This document shows, in pieces, positions 34,194 to 43,728 of a DNA stretch of 64,000 nucleotides. A program made the translations under genes and the position numbers. Position 1 is the first letter of the stretch; each line of letters opens with the position of its first letter. This DNA comes from Simplicispira lacusdiani (lineage in GTDB: Bacteria > Pseudomonadota > Gammaproteobacteria > Burkholderiales > Burkholderiaceae_C), in contig NZ_QXGR01000005.1 of assembly GCF_003604195.1 (NCBI RefSeq), positions 62,001 to 126,000 of the forward strand. The letters are read 5' to 3'. The notes below the pieces were generated by a model that saw only the letters and a list, made by a program, of their open reading frames with translations, ran no database searches and was not told the origin of the DNA.

Positions 34194-35891
34194 TTAGGAG
34201 GCTTTACCTGCTCGCATCTGGTTTCGACGAGTTTTTGGTTTCAAAGACACACCTTGAACGGTGTTGTCTTTTGCCGCGTCACGTCTTGCTCTCGCTGCAC
34301 GGTTGACAAAGAACCTCTTGTAGTAGGAGTCGCAGTCACCCTGTTTGTACACAGGGAGTTCAAGCATGGGCAACGGCAAACGGTTGAGCAGGCTCAGTTT
34401 CGCTTCATAGTGAAGCTCATGGGCGTAGGTTCTTTCGAACGTGCCCTCACGCGCATGGCCTGTGAGTGAAACAATATGCATGCGTTCTGCATTCGACTGA
34501 TTGAACAGTTGATGACAGAACCAGTGTCGAAAACTGTGGAAGACTTTGCGCGGGTCTTTGATTTTGACCTTGTCTCGCAGATAGCGTGAAAAGAACTCCG
34601 AGACGGTATCCCCGTAGCCAGAGGCTTTGGTGTAGACCAGACTTGGAAAAACGCGCTGATGGCCCAAGCGACGCAGGTCTTCCAGATAGCACAGAAAACC
34701 CATTTCGATCAGCCTAGGATGCATGGGTATTGAGCGCAAAGCGCTTTCATTCTTCACCCTCTGATCCGTCCGCTTGGCGAGGATCATGAATCGCCACGCA
34801 TCAGGTTTGCCTGGAATGTCATTGACGATGTCGTCAAGATAAAGTTGAGAAATTTCGTTGACTCGAGCCCCAGTCATCAATGCAATCAATGGGGGCCAGA
34901 ATGTGTGTGGCATCGTGCGGGTCTTGTAGAGCTGGGAAGAAAAAATTTGCTCCAAGTCCTGCAAGTCAAACGGCAACCGTTCCGCCAAAGATTCCGTTGC
35001 CCCCCCCTTCGTCATCTTCCTCTTGGGAGTTCTGCCAGAAAACGGATTGTCGTGCCCCATGTAACGACGTCGCTTGCAGAAAGAGAAGAACGCCGAAAGT
35101 CGAATCACATGCTTGGTGACCGTGCTTTCGGAGATGTGCGGTAACTGCTCAATTTGGACGTGGTGGGTGGCCTGCAAAAAGCTGATCTTGCGCCAGAGAT
35201 CACGGTTTTTCTTGTCCTTCTCAGGATTGCGAGGCAACCATTTCACCCGCTCCATGAACTCATCAACGATCCTGGGTGAATAGTCGTCTGGAGGCAGGTC
35301 TCCCGCAATGTCCTTCAGTATTTCCAAGGCTCGCAAGCACTCATCCACGTACTTTGTTGTACTGTTGGACCTCTCGAGGTGCTCTTTGAATGCAGCCACG
35401 CGATGGGACATCGGCGCAGCATAGTCGGGCGAAAGTCGAAAAACGCTCTTTGAACTACCAACATTGCCCGCTGCGACTGCTACCTCCGCGACTTGTGGAG
35501 CAATAACGGGCGCCATCGGTGGCTGGAAAAGGTGAGGCATGTGCTTGCGGGCAAGCACCGCATCACGCTCGTTGTTGATTACAACCTCTTCAACCTGGCC
35601 TGTGAGTGGATCGCTGCGACGGATGGTCAGATCGCGGGCTCCACCCGTCTTAATAGTCTGGATGATGTCCGAGACCCTGGGCTCTGACATGAGCAACTCC
35701 TTGCGCAGTTGGCGAAACAGGTCGCCCAACGCCACGGCGTACCGTGCAGCGATAAGACGGGCTTGGTCTTTATCCCAGACTGCCAGAGACCTGACAAGGT
35801 AGCGTTGCCCAATGACGGATCGCAGGTCGGTCGGGATGAACACCCGACAGTACAGCCCGTCTTTACGGGCCATAAGCCAAGGGGAGGGCAT
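34194..35891 (-). CDS. int: Tyrosine site-specific integrase (DUF6538 type)
   Basis: A 565-residue recombinase. The N-terminus (MPSPWLMARKDGLYCRVFIP) is the DUF6538 arm-like domain. A SAM-like core-binding region lies at about 155-280. The catalytic domain has Arg343 (TGARVNEISQL), His452-x-x-Arg455 (FHSFRHWFCHQL), His479 (LTGHAREGTF) and the nucleophile Tyr489 (RTYAHE). It starts about 80 bp from the ssrA attachment core and reads away from it, as expected for the integrase of this element. All catalytic residues are present, so the element may still be able to excise. No excisionase was recognised. Confidence 0.92.
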   Translation of the reverse strand: MPSPWLMARKDGLYCRVFIPTDLRSVIGQRYLVRSLAVWDKDQARLIAARYAVALGDLFRQLRKELLMSEPRVSDIIQTIKTGGARDLTIRRSDPLTGQVEEVVINNERDAVLARKHMPHLFQPPMAPVIAPQVAEVAVAAGNVGSSKSVFRLSPDYAAPMSHRVAAFKEHLERSNSTTKYVDECLRALEILKDIAGDLPPDDYSPRIVDEFMERVKWLPRNPEKDKKNRDLWRKISFLQATHHVQIEQLPHISESTVTKHVIRLSAFFSFCKRRRYMGHDNPFSGRTPKRKMTKGGATESLAERLPFDLQDLEQIFSSQLYKTRTMPHTFWPPLIALMTGARVNEISQLYLDDIVNDIPGKPDAWRFMILAKRTDQRVKNESALRSIPMHPRLIEMGFLCYLEDLRRLGHQRVFPSLVYTKASGYGDTVSEFFSRYLRDKVKIKDPRKVFHSFRHWFCHQLFNQSNAERMHIVSLTGHAREGTFERTYAHELHYEAKLSLLNRLPLPMLELPVYKQGDCDSYYKRFFVNRAARARRDAAKDNTVQGVSLKPKTRRNQMRAGKAS

Positions 35892-35968
35892 TTTGGTACC
35901 TCATTTGGTACCCCTTGGCGCCTGTCGATTCATGTTTTTACCATGAAAATCAACAGGTTACCTTCAAA

Positions 35969-35987
35969 ATGGTGGAGCTGGCGGGAA
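35969..35987. repeat. attR, 19-bp core at the 3' end of ssrA
   Basis: This is the second copy of ATGGTGGAGCTGGCGGGAA. It contains the last 18 nt of tmRNA including the encoded CCA, so the insertion leaves the RNA intact. GGTACC motifs repeat between here and the integrase start (35895-35912). Confidence 0.9.
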
Positions 35988-36346
35988 TTGAACCCGCGTC
36001 CGCAAGCCTTCATCGGGCAGATCTACATGCTTAGCGGTCTGCTTTGGATCTCACCCGGAACAACGCGCAGCCGCACGCTTCATTCCAGGCCAGCACCCTT
36101 GTTTCTCGCTCAATGCCAAGGTACCCGGCACCAAGCCAGCTGATGTGAATTCCCTTGCAGCCTGGAGGCCTTGCGACCCCCTTGCCCAGCCCATCAGCGT
36201 GCTGTTGCAAGGCTCACCGGATTAAGCGGCGAGTGCGAAACGTTCGTCGTTTGCAGTTAGTTTTTTGAATGCAGATTTACGAGCGCCACTCAAGCTCGGC
36301 ATGCACCACGCCGATTCCGAACCCACGTCGAAACCAGGGCAGCCCC
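35970..36346 (-). ncRNA. ssrA: tmRNA (ssrA)
   Basis: A 377-nt RNA. The 5' end GGGGCUG pairs with CAGCUCC at the 3' end (one G-U pair), followed by A and an encoded CCA. The start reads GGGGCUGCCCUGGUUUCGAC, as in other bacterial tmRNAs. The tag frame (36254-36222) begins at a GCA and encodes ANDERFALAA followed by TAA, the form found in betaproteobacteria. It rescues stalled ribosomes and tags the nascent protein. It begins 13 nt after the gph stop, so its promoter may lie inside gph or it is cotranscribed. The 3' end is the target of the neighbouring mobile element. Confidence 0.97.
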
Positions 36347-36359
36347 TCAGTACCCGATT

Positions 36360-37025
36360 TTAGGCCAGGTCCAGCAATTGCAAGAGGTCGAGGGGAAAAT
36401 TAATCTCGGCGTGGGCGCCCCAGCGCCTCACGTCGGCCTTGTTGCCCAGGTATCCGTAGCATGCAGCCACGGTGCCCATGCCTGCGGCCAAGCCCGCGAC
36501 CACGTCCCTCTCGTCATCTCCCACATACACGCACTGCGCCGGGGCCAGGCCCAGCCGGCTTGCGGCTTCGAGCAGAGGCGCCGGATGCGGCTTGGCATGG
36601 GGCGTCGTGTCGCCGCTGACAATGGCGCCCGCGCTAGCGAAAAGGGGCATGGAGCGGGCCAGCGGATCGGTGAAACGCGACGACTTGTTGGTGACAACCC
36701 CCCAAGCAAGCCGGTGCTGGACCAGACACCGCACCAGCTCGGCCACCCCTTCGAACACCTGTGTGCGGTGGGTCATGCATGCCTGGTAATTGGCAAAAAA
36801 CTCCTCGCGGTAGAGGGGGAAGTCCGCATGCTCGGGCGTGATGCCGAAAGCCTCGCCCAACATGCCGCGCGCGCCAGCACCGGCCATCGGGCGGTAGCGG
36901 TCCAAAGGCAGGGGCGGCAGGCCGCGATCGGTGCGCATTTTGTCGGCAGCAGCCCCCAGGTCGGGAGCGCTGTCTATCAGCGTGCCATCCAGGTCAAACA
37001 GCACGGCACGGATATCGGTGAACAT
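36360..37025 (-). CDS. gph: Phosphoglycolate phosphatase-type HAD hydrolase
   Basis: A 221-residue HAD hydrolase. Motif I is FDLDGTLIDSAPDLG near the N-terminus, motif II Thr is in VVTNKSS, a conserved Lys lies in HAKPHP and motif IV is VGDDERDV. This pattern and the position after ubiG are typical of Gph in this group, which dephosphorylates 2-phosphoglycolate; related HADs such as MupP cannot be excluded. AAGGG 5 nt upstream favours this ATG over the GTG two codons before. It starts 9 nt after ubiG and is therefore in its operon. Confidence 0.88.
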   Translation of the reverse strand: MFTDIRAVLFDLDGTLIDSAPDLGAAADKMRTDRGLPPLPLDRYRPMAGAGARGMLGEAFGITPEHADFPLYREEFFANYQACMTHRTQVFEGVAELVRCLVQHRLAWGVVTNKSSRFTDPLARSMPLFASAGAIVSGDTTPHAKPHPAPLLEAASRLGLAPAQCVYVGDDERDVVAGLAAGMGTVAACYGYLGNKADVRRWGAHAEINFPLDLLQLLDLA

Positions 37026-37034
37026 CTTCACCCT

Positions 37035-37745
37035 TCAGGCAGGGCGACGCGTGGCGAACAGGTAGTTCACGTCCGTGTCTTCATTGAGCCAGTACCGGCG
37101 GGTGAGTGGGTTGTATTGCAGGCCCTTGGTCTGCAGCACATCGAGCCCGGCGGTGCGGCAACTGGCGGCCAGCTCGCTGGGGCGGATCAACCGGGCGTAT
37201 TCGTGTGTTCCACGCGGCAGCATGTTCAGCACGTATTCCGCGCCAACAATGGCCAGCATGAAGGCCTTGGCATTGCGGTTGATGGTGGAAAAGAATACCC
37301 AACCACCCGGCTTGACGAGCTGACCGCAGGCCTTGACCACGGAGGCGGGATCAGGGACATGCTCCAGCATCTCCATGCATGTCACCGTATCAAAGCTGCC
37401 AGGCTGCTCGGCGGCCAGGGCCTCCACGCTGACCTCGCGATACTGCACACGCGGTGTCTGCGCCTCCAGGGCATGCAGTTGCGCCACGCGCAAGGATTTC
37501 CCCGCCAGATCAATGCCGAGCACATCCGCCCCCTTGCGGGCCATGGCGTCAGCCAGGATACCGCCGCCGCAGCCGACGTCCAGCACCCTCTGGCCGTGCA
37601 GTGGAGAAAGACCATTGATCCATTCCAGCCTCAAGGGGTTGATTTCGTGCAGGGGCCGGAATTCGCTTTCAGGGTCCCACCAGCGGTGGGCCAGTTCCGA
37701 GAATTTGGCCAGCTCGGCCGGATCGACATTGAGGGTGTTGTTCAT
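37035..37745 (-). CDS. ubiG: Ubiquinone biosynthesis O-methyltransferase UbiG
   Basis: A 236-residue SAM-dependent methyltransferase that does both O-methylations in ubiquinone synthesis. It begins MNNTLNVDPAELAKFSELAH, followed by the UbiG signature RWWDPESEFRPLHEINPLRL. The AdoMet motif is VLDVGCGGGILADAMA. HVPDP and FFSTINRN follow, as in E. coli UbiG (240 residues). The downstream pairing with gph is common in Proteobacteria. The ribosome site is weak. It is separated from ompA by a strong terminator. Confidence 0.95.
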   Translation of the reverse strand: MNNTLNVDPAELAKFSELAHRWWDPESEFRPLHEINPLRLEWINGLSPLHGQRVLDVGCGGGILADAMARKGADVLGIDLAGKSLRVAQLHALEAQTPRVQYREVSVEALAAEQPGSFDTVTCMEMLEHVPDPASVVKACGQLVKPGGWVFFSTINRNAKAFMLAIVGAEYVLNMLPRGTHEYARLIRPSELAASCRTAGLDVLQTKGLQYNPLTRRYWLNEDTDVNYLFATRRPA

Positions 37746-37783
37746 GACGGTGTATTGTCCAGCAAGCGCCTGGGCGCCCCATA

Positions 37784-37811
37784 AAAAAAGCCCCGTTACC
37801 GGGGCTTTTTT
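37784..37811 (-). terminator. Rho-independent terminator of ompA
   Basis: AAAAAAAGCCCCG-TTAC-CGGGGCTTTTTT is symmetric with A and T tracts on both sides. It ends ompA on the minus strand, about 18 nt after its stop. Confidence 0.92.
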
Positions 37812-37828
37812 CAGAATCTCGGAAGAGA

Positions 37829-38467
37829 TCAGTTGGCGCGGGTGCCGACCACTTCGATTTCCACGCGACGGTTCTTGGCGCGGCCTTCCTTGGTCTTGTT
37901 GTCGGCCACGGGCTGCTTTTCGCCCTTGCCTTCGGTGTACACGCGGTTCTTTTCGATGCCCTTGGACACCAGGTAAGCCTTCACGGCTTCGGAACGGCGC
38001 ACGGACAGCTTCTGGTTGTAAGCGTCAGAGCCCACGGAGTCGGTGTGACCCACGGCGATGATGACTTCCAGGTTGATGCCCTTGACCTTGGAGACCAGGT
38101 CGTCCAGCTTGGCCTTGCCTTCGGGCTTCAGCACAGCCTTGTCGAAGTCGAAGAATGCGTCGGCGGCGTAGGTCACCTTGGAGGCAACGGCGGGAGCAGG
38201 AGCTGGCTTGGCAGCAGGTGCAGCAGCAGCGGGTGCGGGAGCAGGCGCGGGAGCAGCAGCGGGTGCGGGAGCAGCCAGGGCACCGTCGCAACCAGCGGCG
38301 GCGGTGGCGGGCGTCCAGGAAGCGTCGCGCCAGCACAGTTCGTTGGTGCCGTTCTTCCAGACCAGTTCGCCGGAGCCGTTCTTCCAGTTGTCGATGGTTT
38401 GTGCGCCAGCGGCGGTTGCAAGCACAGCCGACGCAACCAGCATTGCCACTTTGTTCAGTTTCTTCAT
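37829..38467 (-). CDS. ompA: OmpA-family outer membrane protein
   Basis: A 212-residue protein with a signal peptide (MKKLNKVAMLVASAVLATAAGA). A short mature N-terminal segment (SGELVWKNGTNELCWRDASW) is followed by an Ala/Pro-rich hinge of about 35 residues. The C-terminal OmpA peptidoglycan-binding domain has FFDFDKAVLKPEGKAKLDDL, HTDSVGSDAYNQKLSVRRSE and NRRVEIEV. There is no eight-strand beta-barrel, so it is an abundant peptidoglycan-linked protein of the type found in Burkholderiales, not an E. coli-type porin. GAGGAG lies just upstream of the ATG. It is divergent from gyrA. Confidence 0.93.
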   Translation of the reverse strand: MKKLNKVAMLVASAVLATAAGAQTIDNWKNGSGELVWKNGTNELCWRDASWTPATAAAGCDGALAAPAPAAAPAPAPAPAAAAPAAKPAPAPAVASKVTYAADAFFDFDKAVLKPEGKAKLDDLVSKVKGINLEVIIAVGHTDSVGSDAYNQKLSVRRSEAVKAYLVSKGIEKNRVYTEGKGEKQPVADNKTKEGRAKNRRVEIEVVGTRAN

Positions 38468-38660
38468 GGTTCTCCTCTTTTCGGGAAAAAGCCGCAGCCG
38501 CGCGGCGAAATATACGACGTCGCCGGTGACCACCACCAAAAACGTTGAAATTGATTGTGCCATACGTAAACACATGGTGTGACCCAACGCCTTGACATGA
38601 CCGTAGGACAAAAGCGCAATCGCCACGATGTGTTGCTCGATAGCCACAAGCGCTTGCCCC

Positions 38661-38666
38661 TAAAAT
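38661..38666 (+). promoter_or_regulatory. -10 candidate for gyrA
   Basis: TAAAAT lies about 30 nt before the gyrA ATG. A TTGACA further upstream (38592) has no good partner at 17 nt. No certain -35 was seen. Confidence 0.3.
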
Positions 38667-38697
38667 GGTCGTCCCTTGCCGCCTTCACGCATGCCCC

Positions 38698-41334
38698 ATG
38701 ACCCAGTTCGCCAAAGAGACCCTGCCCATCAGCCTTGAAGAGGAGATGCGCCGCAGTTACCTGGATTACGCCATGAGCGTGATCGTGGGCCGGGCCCTGC
38801 CGGACGCGCGCGATGGTCTCAAGCCCGTGCACCGGCGCGTCCTCTACGCCATGCACGAGCTGAACAACGACTGGAACCGGCCCTACAAGAAGTCGGCCCG
38901 TATCGTTGGCGACGTGATCGGTAAGTACCACCCGCACGGCGACTCGGCGGTGTACGACACCATCGTTCGGATGGCCCAGGATTTCTCCTTGCGCCACATG
39001 CTGGTGGACGGCCAGGGCAATTTCGGATCGGTGGACGGCGACAACGCCGCCGCCATGCGTTACACGGAAATTCGCTTGGCGAAGATCGCCCACGAAATGC
39101 TGGCCGACATCGACAAGGAAACCGTCGATTTCGGACCCAACTATGACGGCAGTGAAAAAGAGCCGCTGGTGCTGCCCAGCAAATTGCCCAATCTGCTGGT
39201 CAACGGCTCGGCCGGCATCGCCGTGGGCATGGCGACCAACATTCCGCCGCACAACCTCAACGAGGTGGTGGACGCGTGCCTGCACATGCTGCGCAACCCG
39301 GACACCTCCATCGACGAGTTGATGGAGATCATCCCGGCGCCCGACTTCCCCACCGCCGGCATCATCTACGGCATCAACGGCGTGAAGGACGGCTACCGCA
39401 CCGGCCGCGGCAAGGTGGTGATGCGCGCCAAGTGCCACTTCGAGGACATCGACAAGGGCCAGCGCCAAGCGATCATCGTGGACGAGCTGCCTTACCAGGT
39501 CAACAAGAAGACGCTGCAGGAGCGCATGGCCGAGCTGGTGCACGAGAAAAAGCTCGAAGGCATCAGCCACATCCAGGACGAGAGCGACAAATCGGGCATG
39601 CGCCTGGTGATCGAACTCAAGCGCGGCGAAGTGCCCGAGGTGGTGCTCAACAACCTGTACAAGCAGACGCAGCTGCAGGACACCTTCGGCATGAACATGG
39701 TGGCCCTGGTGGATGGCCAGCCCAAGCTGTGCAACCTCAAGGACCTGATCCAGGTCTTCCTGCAGCACCGCCGCGAAGTGGTGACGCGCCGCACCGTGTT
39801 CGAGCTGCGCAAGGCGCGCGAGCGCGGCCATGTGCTCGAAGGCCTGGCCGTGGCACTGGCCAACATCGACGACTTCATCGCCATCATCCGCAACGCGCCC
39901 ACGCCGCCCGTGGCCAAGGCCGAGCTGATGAACCGCGCCTGGGACAGCAAGCTCGTGCGCGAGATGCTGACCCGCACCCGCGCCGACGGCGGTGTCGTGA
40001 ATGCCGACGACTACCGTCCCGAGGGCTTGGAGCGCGAATTCGGCATGGGCCAGGACGGCCTGTACCGCCTGTCGGACACGCAGGCCCAGGAAATCCTGCA
40101 GATGCGCCTGCAGCGCCTGACCGGCCTGGAGCAGGACAAGATCGTCGCCGAGTACAAGGACGTCATGGCGGTCATCGAGGATCTGCTCGACATCCTGGCC
40201 ACGCCCGAGCGCGTTTCCACCATCATTGGCGAGGAACTGACAGCCATCAAGCAGGAGTTCGGCCAGCACAAGCTGGGCGCACGCCGCAGCGAAGTGGAAT
40301 ACAGCGCACAGGACCTCTCCACTGAGGACCTGATCACCCCCACCGACATGGTGGTCACGCTCAGCCACACGGGTTACATCAAGAGCCAGCCCCTGTCCGA
40401 ATACCGCGCCCAGAAGCGCGGCGGGCGCGGCAAGCAAGCCACGGCGACCAAGGAAGACGACTGGATCGACCAGCTTTTCATCGCCAACACGCACGACTAC
40501 ATCCTGTGCTTCTCCAACCGGGGCCGCCTGTACTGGCTCAAGGTCTGGGAAGTGCCGGCAGGCTCGCGCGGCTCGCGCGGCCGCCCCATCGTCAACATGT
40601 TCCCGCTGCAGGACGGCGAAAAGATCAACGTGGTGCTGCCGCTGACCGGGGAATTCCGCAGCTTCCCGGCCGACCACTACGTGTTCATGGCGACCAGCAT
40701 GGGCACCGTGAAGAAGACCGCGCTCGACGAGTTCAGCAACCCGCGCAAGGGCGGCATCATCGCCGTCAACCTCGACGAGGGCGATTACCTCATCGGCGCC
40801 GCACTCACCGATGGCCAGCACGATGTGATGTTGTTCTCCGACGGCGGCAAGGCCGTGCGCTTCGACGAGAACGACGTGCGCCCCCTGGGCCGCCAGGCGC
40901 GCGGCGTGCGCGGCATGATGCTCGAAGACGGCCAGAGCGTGATCGCCATGCTGGTGGCCGAGGACGAAACCCAGAGCGTGCTGACCGCCACCATCAACGG
41001 TTTTGGGAAGCGCACCAGCATCACCGAATACACCCGCCATGGCCGGGGCACCAAGGGCATGATCGCCATCCAGCAAAGCGAGCGCAACGGCAAGGTCGTG
41101 GCCGCCACGCTGGTGCATGCCGACGACGAGATCATGCTCATCACCGACAAGGGTGTGCTGGTGCGCACCCGCGTGAGCGAGATCCGTGAACTCGGCCGCG
41201 CCACGCAGGGCGTGACGCTGATCGCCCTGGACGAAGGCTCCCAGCTCAGCGGCCTGCAGCGCATCGTGGAAAACGACGCCAACGCCGCCGAGAACGCCGA
41301 ATCCGAAGACACGCCGCCCTCCACCGACGAATGA
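38698..41334 (+). CDS. gyrA: DNA gyrase subunit A
   Basis: An 878-residue topoisomerase subunit. It begins [20 protein letters not shown]. The quinolone-resistance region reads [17 protein letters not shown], with Ser and Asp at the E. coli 83 and 87 positions, the sensitive form. The active-site Tyr is in [10 protein letters not shown]. The C-terminal beta-pinwheel carries the gyrase box as QKRGGRG, marking gyrase and not topoisomerase IV. An acidic tail follows. The frame is open upstream, but family homology starts at this ATG. It heads the run into serC. Confidence 0.97.
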   Translation: MTQFAKETLPISLEEEMRRSYLDYAMSVIVGRALPDARDGLKPVHRRVLYAMHELNNDWNRPYKKSARIVGDVIGKYHPHGDSAVYDTIVRMAQDFSLRHMLVDGQGNFGSVDGDNAAAMRYTEIRLAKIAHEMLADIDKETVDFGPNYDGSEKEPLVLPSKLPNLLVNGSAGIAVGMATNIPPHNLNEVVDACLHMLRNPDTSIDELMEIIPAPDFPTAGIIYGINGVKDGYRTGRGKVVMRAKCHFEDIDKGQRQAIIVDELPYQVNKKTLQERMAELVHEKKLEGISHIQDESDKSGMRLVIELKRGEVPEVVLNNLYKQTQLQDTFGMNMVALVDGQPKLCNLKDLIQVFLQHRREVVTRRTVFELRKARERGHVLEGLAVALANIDDFIAIIRNAPTPPVAKAELMNRAWDSKLVREMLTRTRADGGVVNADDYRPEGLEREFGMGQDGLYRLSDTQAQEILQMRLQRLTGLEQDKIVAEYKDVMAVIEDLLDILATPERVSTIIGEELTAIKQEFGQHKLGARRSEVEYSAQDLSTEDLITPTDMVVTLSHTGYIKSQPLSEYRAQKRGGRGKQATATKEDDWIDQLFIANTHDYILCFSNRGRLYWLKVWEVPAGSRGSRGRPIVNMFPLQDGEKINVVLPLTGEFRSFPADHYVFMATSMGTVKKTALDEFSNPRKGGIIAVNLDEGDYLIGAALTDGQHDVMLFSDGGKAVRFDENDVRPLGRQARGVRGMMLEDGQSVIAMLVAEDETQSVLTATINGFGKRTSITEYTRHGRGTKGMIAIQQSERNGKVVAATLVHADDEIMLITDKGVLVRTRVSEIRELGRATQGVTLIALDEGSQLSGLQRIVENDANAAENAESEDTPPSTDE

Positions 41335-41339
41335 CCCCC

Positions 41340-41362
41340 ATCCGCCCCACTCCGGGGCGGAT
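41340..41362 (+). terminator. Hairpin after gyrA
   Basis: ATCCGCCCC-N5-GGGGCGGAT gives a 9-bp GC-rich stem 6 nt after the gyrA stop. It is followed by a repeat copy with a T-rich start (TTATTTTTAT). Confidence 0.6.
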
Positions 41363-41366
41363 GATT

Positions 41367-41421
41367 GCTATTATTTTTATAGCTTTAGACGCTTGATTCA
41401 AAAGCATCAGAGCCATTTTTC
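41367..41421. repeat. Dispersed palindromic repeat, copy between gyrA and serC
   Basis: GCTATTATTTTTATAGC is followed by TTTAGACGCTTGATTCAAAAGC and the tail GAGCCATTTTTC. The inner hairpin is weaker than in other copies. Confidence 0.75.
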
Positions 41422-41431
41422 ACGATCAACC

Positions 41432-42541
41432 ATGCAACGCCCCTACAACTTCTCCGCCGGCCCGGCCGCCATTCCCGCCGAAGTCCTGGAGCAGGCCGCC
41501 GCCGAAATGCTGGACTGGCACGGCAGTGGCATGGGCGTGATGGAGATGAGCCACCGCGGCAAGGAGTTCATCTCGATCTACGAGCAGGCCGAGGCCGATC
41601 TGCGCGAGCTGCTGGCCGTGCCCTCCAACTTCAAGATCCTGTTCATGCAGGGCGGTGGCCTGGCCGAGAACGCCATCGTGCCGCTGAACCTCTCGCGCGC
41701 CGCCACCGTGGACTTCGTCGTCACCGGCAGCTGGAGCCAGAAGTCGCAGAAGGAAGCGCGCAAATACGCCGCCGAGGTCAACGTGATCGCCTCCGGCGAG
41801 GCCAGCGGCTTCACCACACTGCCCGACCCGGCCAGCTGGGCACCCAGCCGGGGCGCCAGCTACCTGCACATCTGCAGCAACGAAACCATCAACGGCGTCG
41901 AGTTCCACGAGCTGCCCGACCTGAAGGCCCTCGGATGCGATGCCCCGCTGGTGATCGATTTTTCGTCGCACGTGGCCTCCCGCCCGGTGGACTGGTCGCG
42001 CGTCGGCCTGGCCTTTGGCGGCGCGCAGAAGAACCTGGGGCCGGCTGGCCTGACCCTGGTCGTGGTGCGCGAGGACCTGCTGGGCCACGCCCTGGCCGCC
42101 TGCCCCAGCGCCTTCGACTACAAGACCGTGGCCGACAACCAGTCCATGTACAACACCCCGCCCACCTGGGGCATCTACATGGCGGGCCTGACCTTCCAGT
42201 GGCTCAAGCGCCAGCGCGAGGGCGCGGCCAGCGGCATCGCCGCCATGGAGCAGCGCAACATCGCCAAGGCGAAGCTGCTTTACGAGGCCATCGACCAATC
42301 CCAACTTTACATCAACAAAGTGGCGCCGAACTGCCGCTCGCGTATGAACATACCCTTCTTCCTGCGCGACGAGACCCGCAACGACGCTTTCCTGGCCGGC
42401 GCGAAACAGCGCGGCCTGCTGCAACTCAAGGGCCACAAGTCCGTGGGCGGCATGCGCGCGAGCATCTACAACGCCATGCCGCTGTCCGGCGTGCAGGCGC
42501 TGGTGGACTACATGCGAGAATTTGAGCAGCTGCACGCCTGA
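41432..42541 (+). CDS. serC: Phosphoserine aminotransferase
   Basis: A 369-residue PLP enzyme that forms 3-phosphoserine for serine and also acts in pyridoxal phosphate synthesis. The start [15 protein letters not shown] is the SerC signature. Further marks are [10 protein letters not shown], the PLP lysine in [12 protein letters not shown], and [13 protein letters not shown] at the C-terminus. Length is typical (E. coli 362). It precedes pheA by 12 nt and probably shares its transcript. The start of the open frame lies upstream inside the repeat and was rejected. Confidence 0.97.
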   Translation: MQRPYNFSAGPAAIPAEVLEQAAAEMLDWHGSGMGVMEMSHRGKEFISIYEQAEADLRELLAVPSNFKILFMQGGGLAENAIVPLNLSRAATVDFVVTGSWSQKSQKEARKYAAEVNVIASGEASGFTTLPDPASWAPSRGASYLHICSNETINGVEFHELPDLKALGCDAPLVIDFSSHVASRPVDWSRVGLAFGGAQKNLGPAGLTLVVVREDLLGHALAACPSAFDYKTVADNQSMYNTPPTWGIYMAGLTFQWLKRQREGAASGIAAMEQRNIAKAKLLYEAIDQSQLYINKVAPNCRSRMNIPFFLRDETRNDAFLAGAKQRGLLQLKGHKSVGGMRASIYNAMPLSGVQALVDYMREFEQLHA

Positions 42542-42553
42542 CCCCGCCCCTCA

Positions 42554-43651
42554 ATGAACACACCCCAAGCATCCCCCGAGCTGGCCAGCCTGCGCGTCCA
42601 GATCGACAACATCGACCAGCAGCTCCTGACCCTGCTGAACCAGCGCGCGCTGGTGGCCGAGCGCGTCGGCGAAGTCAAGAAGCGTGAAGGCACGCCGTTC
42701 TTCCGCCCCGACCGCGTGGCCCAGGTCATCGAGAAGATCACCGGCGCCAACCCTGGCCCGCTCAAGGGCGCGCATGTGGCCGCCATCTGGCGCGAAATCA
42801 TGTCGGCCTGCCTGGCGCTCGAATCGCCCCAGCGCGTGGCCGTGCTGGGCCCGGCCGGCACCTTCTGCGAGCAGGCCGCCATTGAATACTTCGGCGGCGC
42901 GGCCGACATCGTGTACTGCGCCAACTTCGACGAGGTGTTCCACGCCACGGCCTCGGGCAGTGCCCAGTTCGGCGTGGTGGGGGTCGAAAACTCGGTCGAG
43001 GGCGTGGTCACGCGCTCGCTCGATCTGTTCCTGCACACGCCCACGCACGTGGTGGGCGAGGTCAGCCTGCTGGTGCGCCACAACCTGCTGCGCACCACCA
43101 ATACGCTCGAAGGCGTCGAGGCTGTGCTGGCCCATCCGCAGGCCCTGGCGCAATGCCAGGCCTGGCTCTCCAAGCACCTGCCGCACGCCGAGCGCCGTCC
43201 GGTCTCCAGCAACGCCGAGGGCGCGCGCCTGGCGGCCACCAACCCGGCCTGGGCCGCCCTGGCCAGCGACCGCGCGGCCACGCAATTCGGCCTGCACATC
43301 GTGGCCCATGCCATCCAGGACGAGGCCTACAACCGCACGCGCTTCGCCATCATCTGCCTGCCGCACACGCTGGACACGCCGCCGCCCTCGGGCCACGACT
43401 GCACCAGCCTGATCGTCTCGGTGCCCAACCAGCCCGGCGCGGTGCACGACCTGCTGGTGCCGCTCAAGAAGCATGGCGTCTCGATGACGCGCTTCGAGTC
43501 GCGTCCGGCGCGCACGGGCCAGTGGGAATACTATTTCTATATCGATATCGACGGCCACCCGAGCCAGCCCCATGTCAATGCCGCGCTGACCGAATTGCGC
43601 AGCCTGTGCGCCTACTACAAGGTGCTGGGCACCTACCCGGTGTCGTCATGA
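42554..43651 (+). CDS. pheA: Bifunctional chorismate mutase/prephenate dehydratase
   Basis: A 365-residue P-protein making phenylpyruvate. The chorismate mutase domain (about 8-95) begins LASLRVQIDNIDQQLLTLLN. The prephenate dehydratase domain (about 97-275) begins VAVLGPAGTFCEQAA and includes FGVVGVENSVEG. A C-terminal ACT domain (about 285-360: SLIVSVPNQPGAVHDLLVPL, with ESRP) should give feedback inhibition by phenylalanine. It is cotranscribed with serC upstream and tyrA downstream. Confidence 0.96.
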   Translation: MNTPQASPELASLRVQIDNIDQQLLTLLNQRALVAERVGEVKKREGTPFFRPDRVAQVIEKITGANPGPLKGAHVAAIWREIMSACLALESPQRVAVLGPAGTFCEQAAIEYFGGAADIVYCANFDEVFHATASGSAQFGVVGVENSVEGVVTRSLDLFLHTPTHVVGEVSLLVRHNLLRTTNTLEGVEAVLAHPQALAQCQAWLSKHLPHAERRPVSSNAEGARLAATNPAWAALASDRAATQFGLHIVAHAIQDEAYNRTRFAIICLPHTLDTPPPSGHDCTSLIVSVPNQPGAVHDLLVPLKKHGVSMTRFESRPARTGQWEYYFYIDIDGHPSQPHVNAALTELRSLCAYYKVLGTYPVSS

Positions 43652-43728
43652 TGGCCTCCCACCCCGGCTCCGCCCTGTCCATGCAGCCACAGCCCGGCGC
43701 TGCCCCCTCGGAATCTCACCATGTTTGA
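43648..43728 (+). other. Short open frame bridging pheA and tyrA (26 codons)
   Basis: An ATG overlapping the pheA stop (ATGATG) opens a frame of 26 codons whose TGA overlaps the second codon of tyrA. The peptide (MMASHPGSALSMQPQPGAAP...) looks non-conserved and Pro/Ala-rich. It could couple translation of the two genes; whether it is made is unknown. Confidence 0.25.

Larger units (their letters stand above)
25023..35987. mobile_element. Integrative and mobilizable element inserted in ssrA, about 10.9 kb
   Basis: It is bounded by a 19-bp direct repeat (ATGGTGGAGCTGGCGGGAA), of which the right copy is the last 18 nt of ssrA plus one flanking base. The element encodes a DUF6538-type tyrosine integrase next to the right end, a MobC/relaxase pair with an oriT-like hairpin, a replication- or partition-like protein, a restriction-modification system and a ParB-MT-A70 fusion. 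It has no type IV secretion genes, so transfer would need a helper. Base composition is visibly more AT-rich than both flanks. Insertion in tmRNA genes by tyrosine integrases is well established. Confidence 0.92.

Noticed and set aside
38464..41118. Minus-strand open frame of 884 codons opposite gyrA
   Set aside because: gyrA on the other strand is unmistakable; the antisense protein has no motif and would overrun the ompA start.
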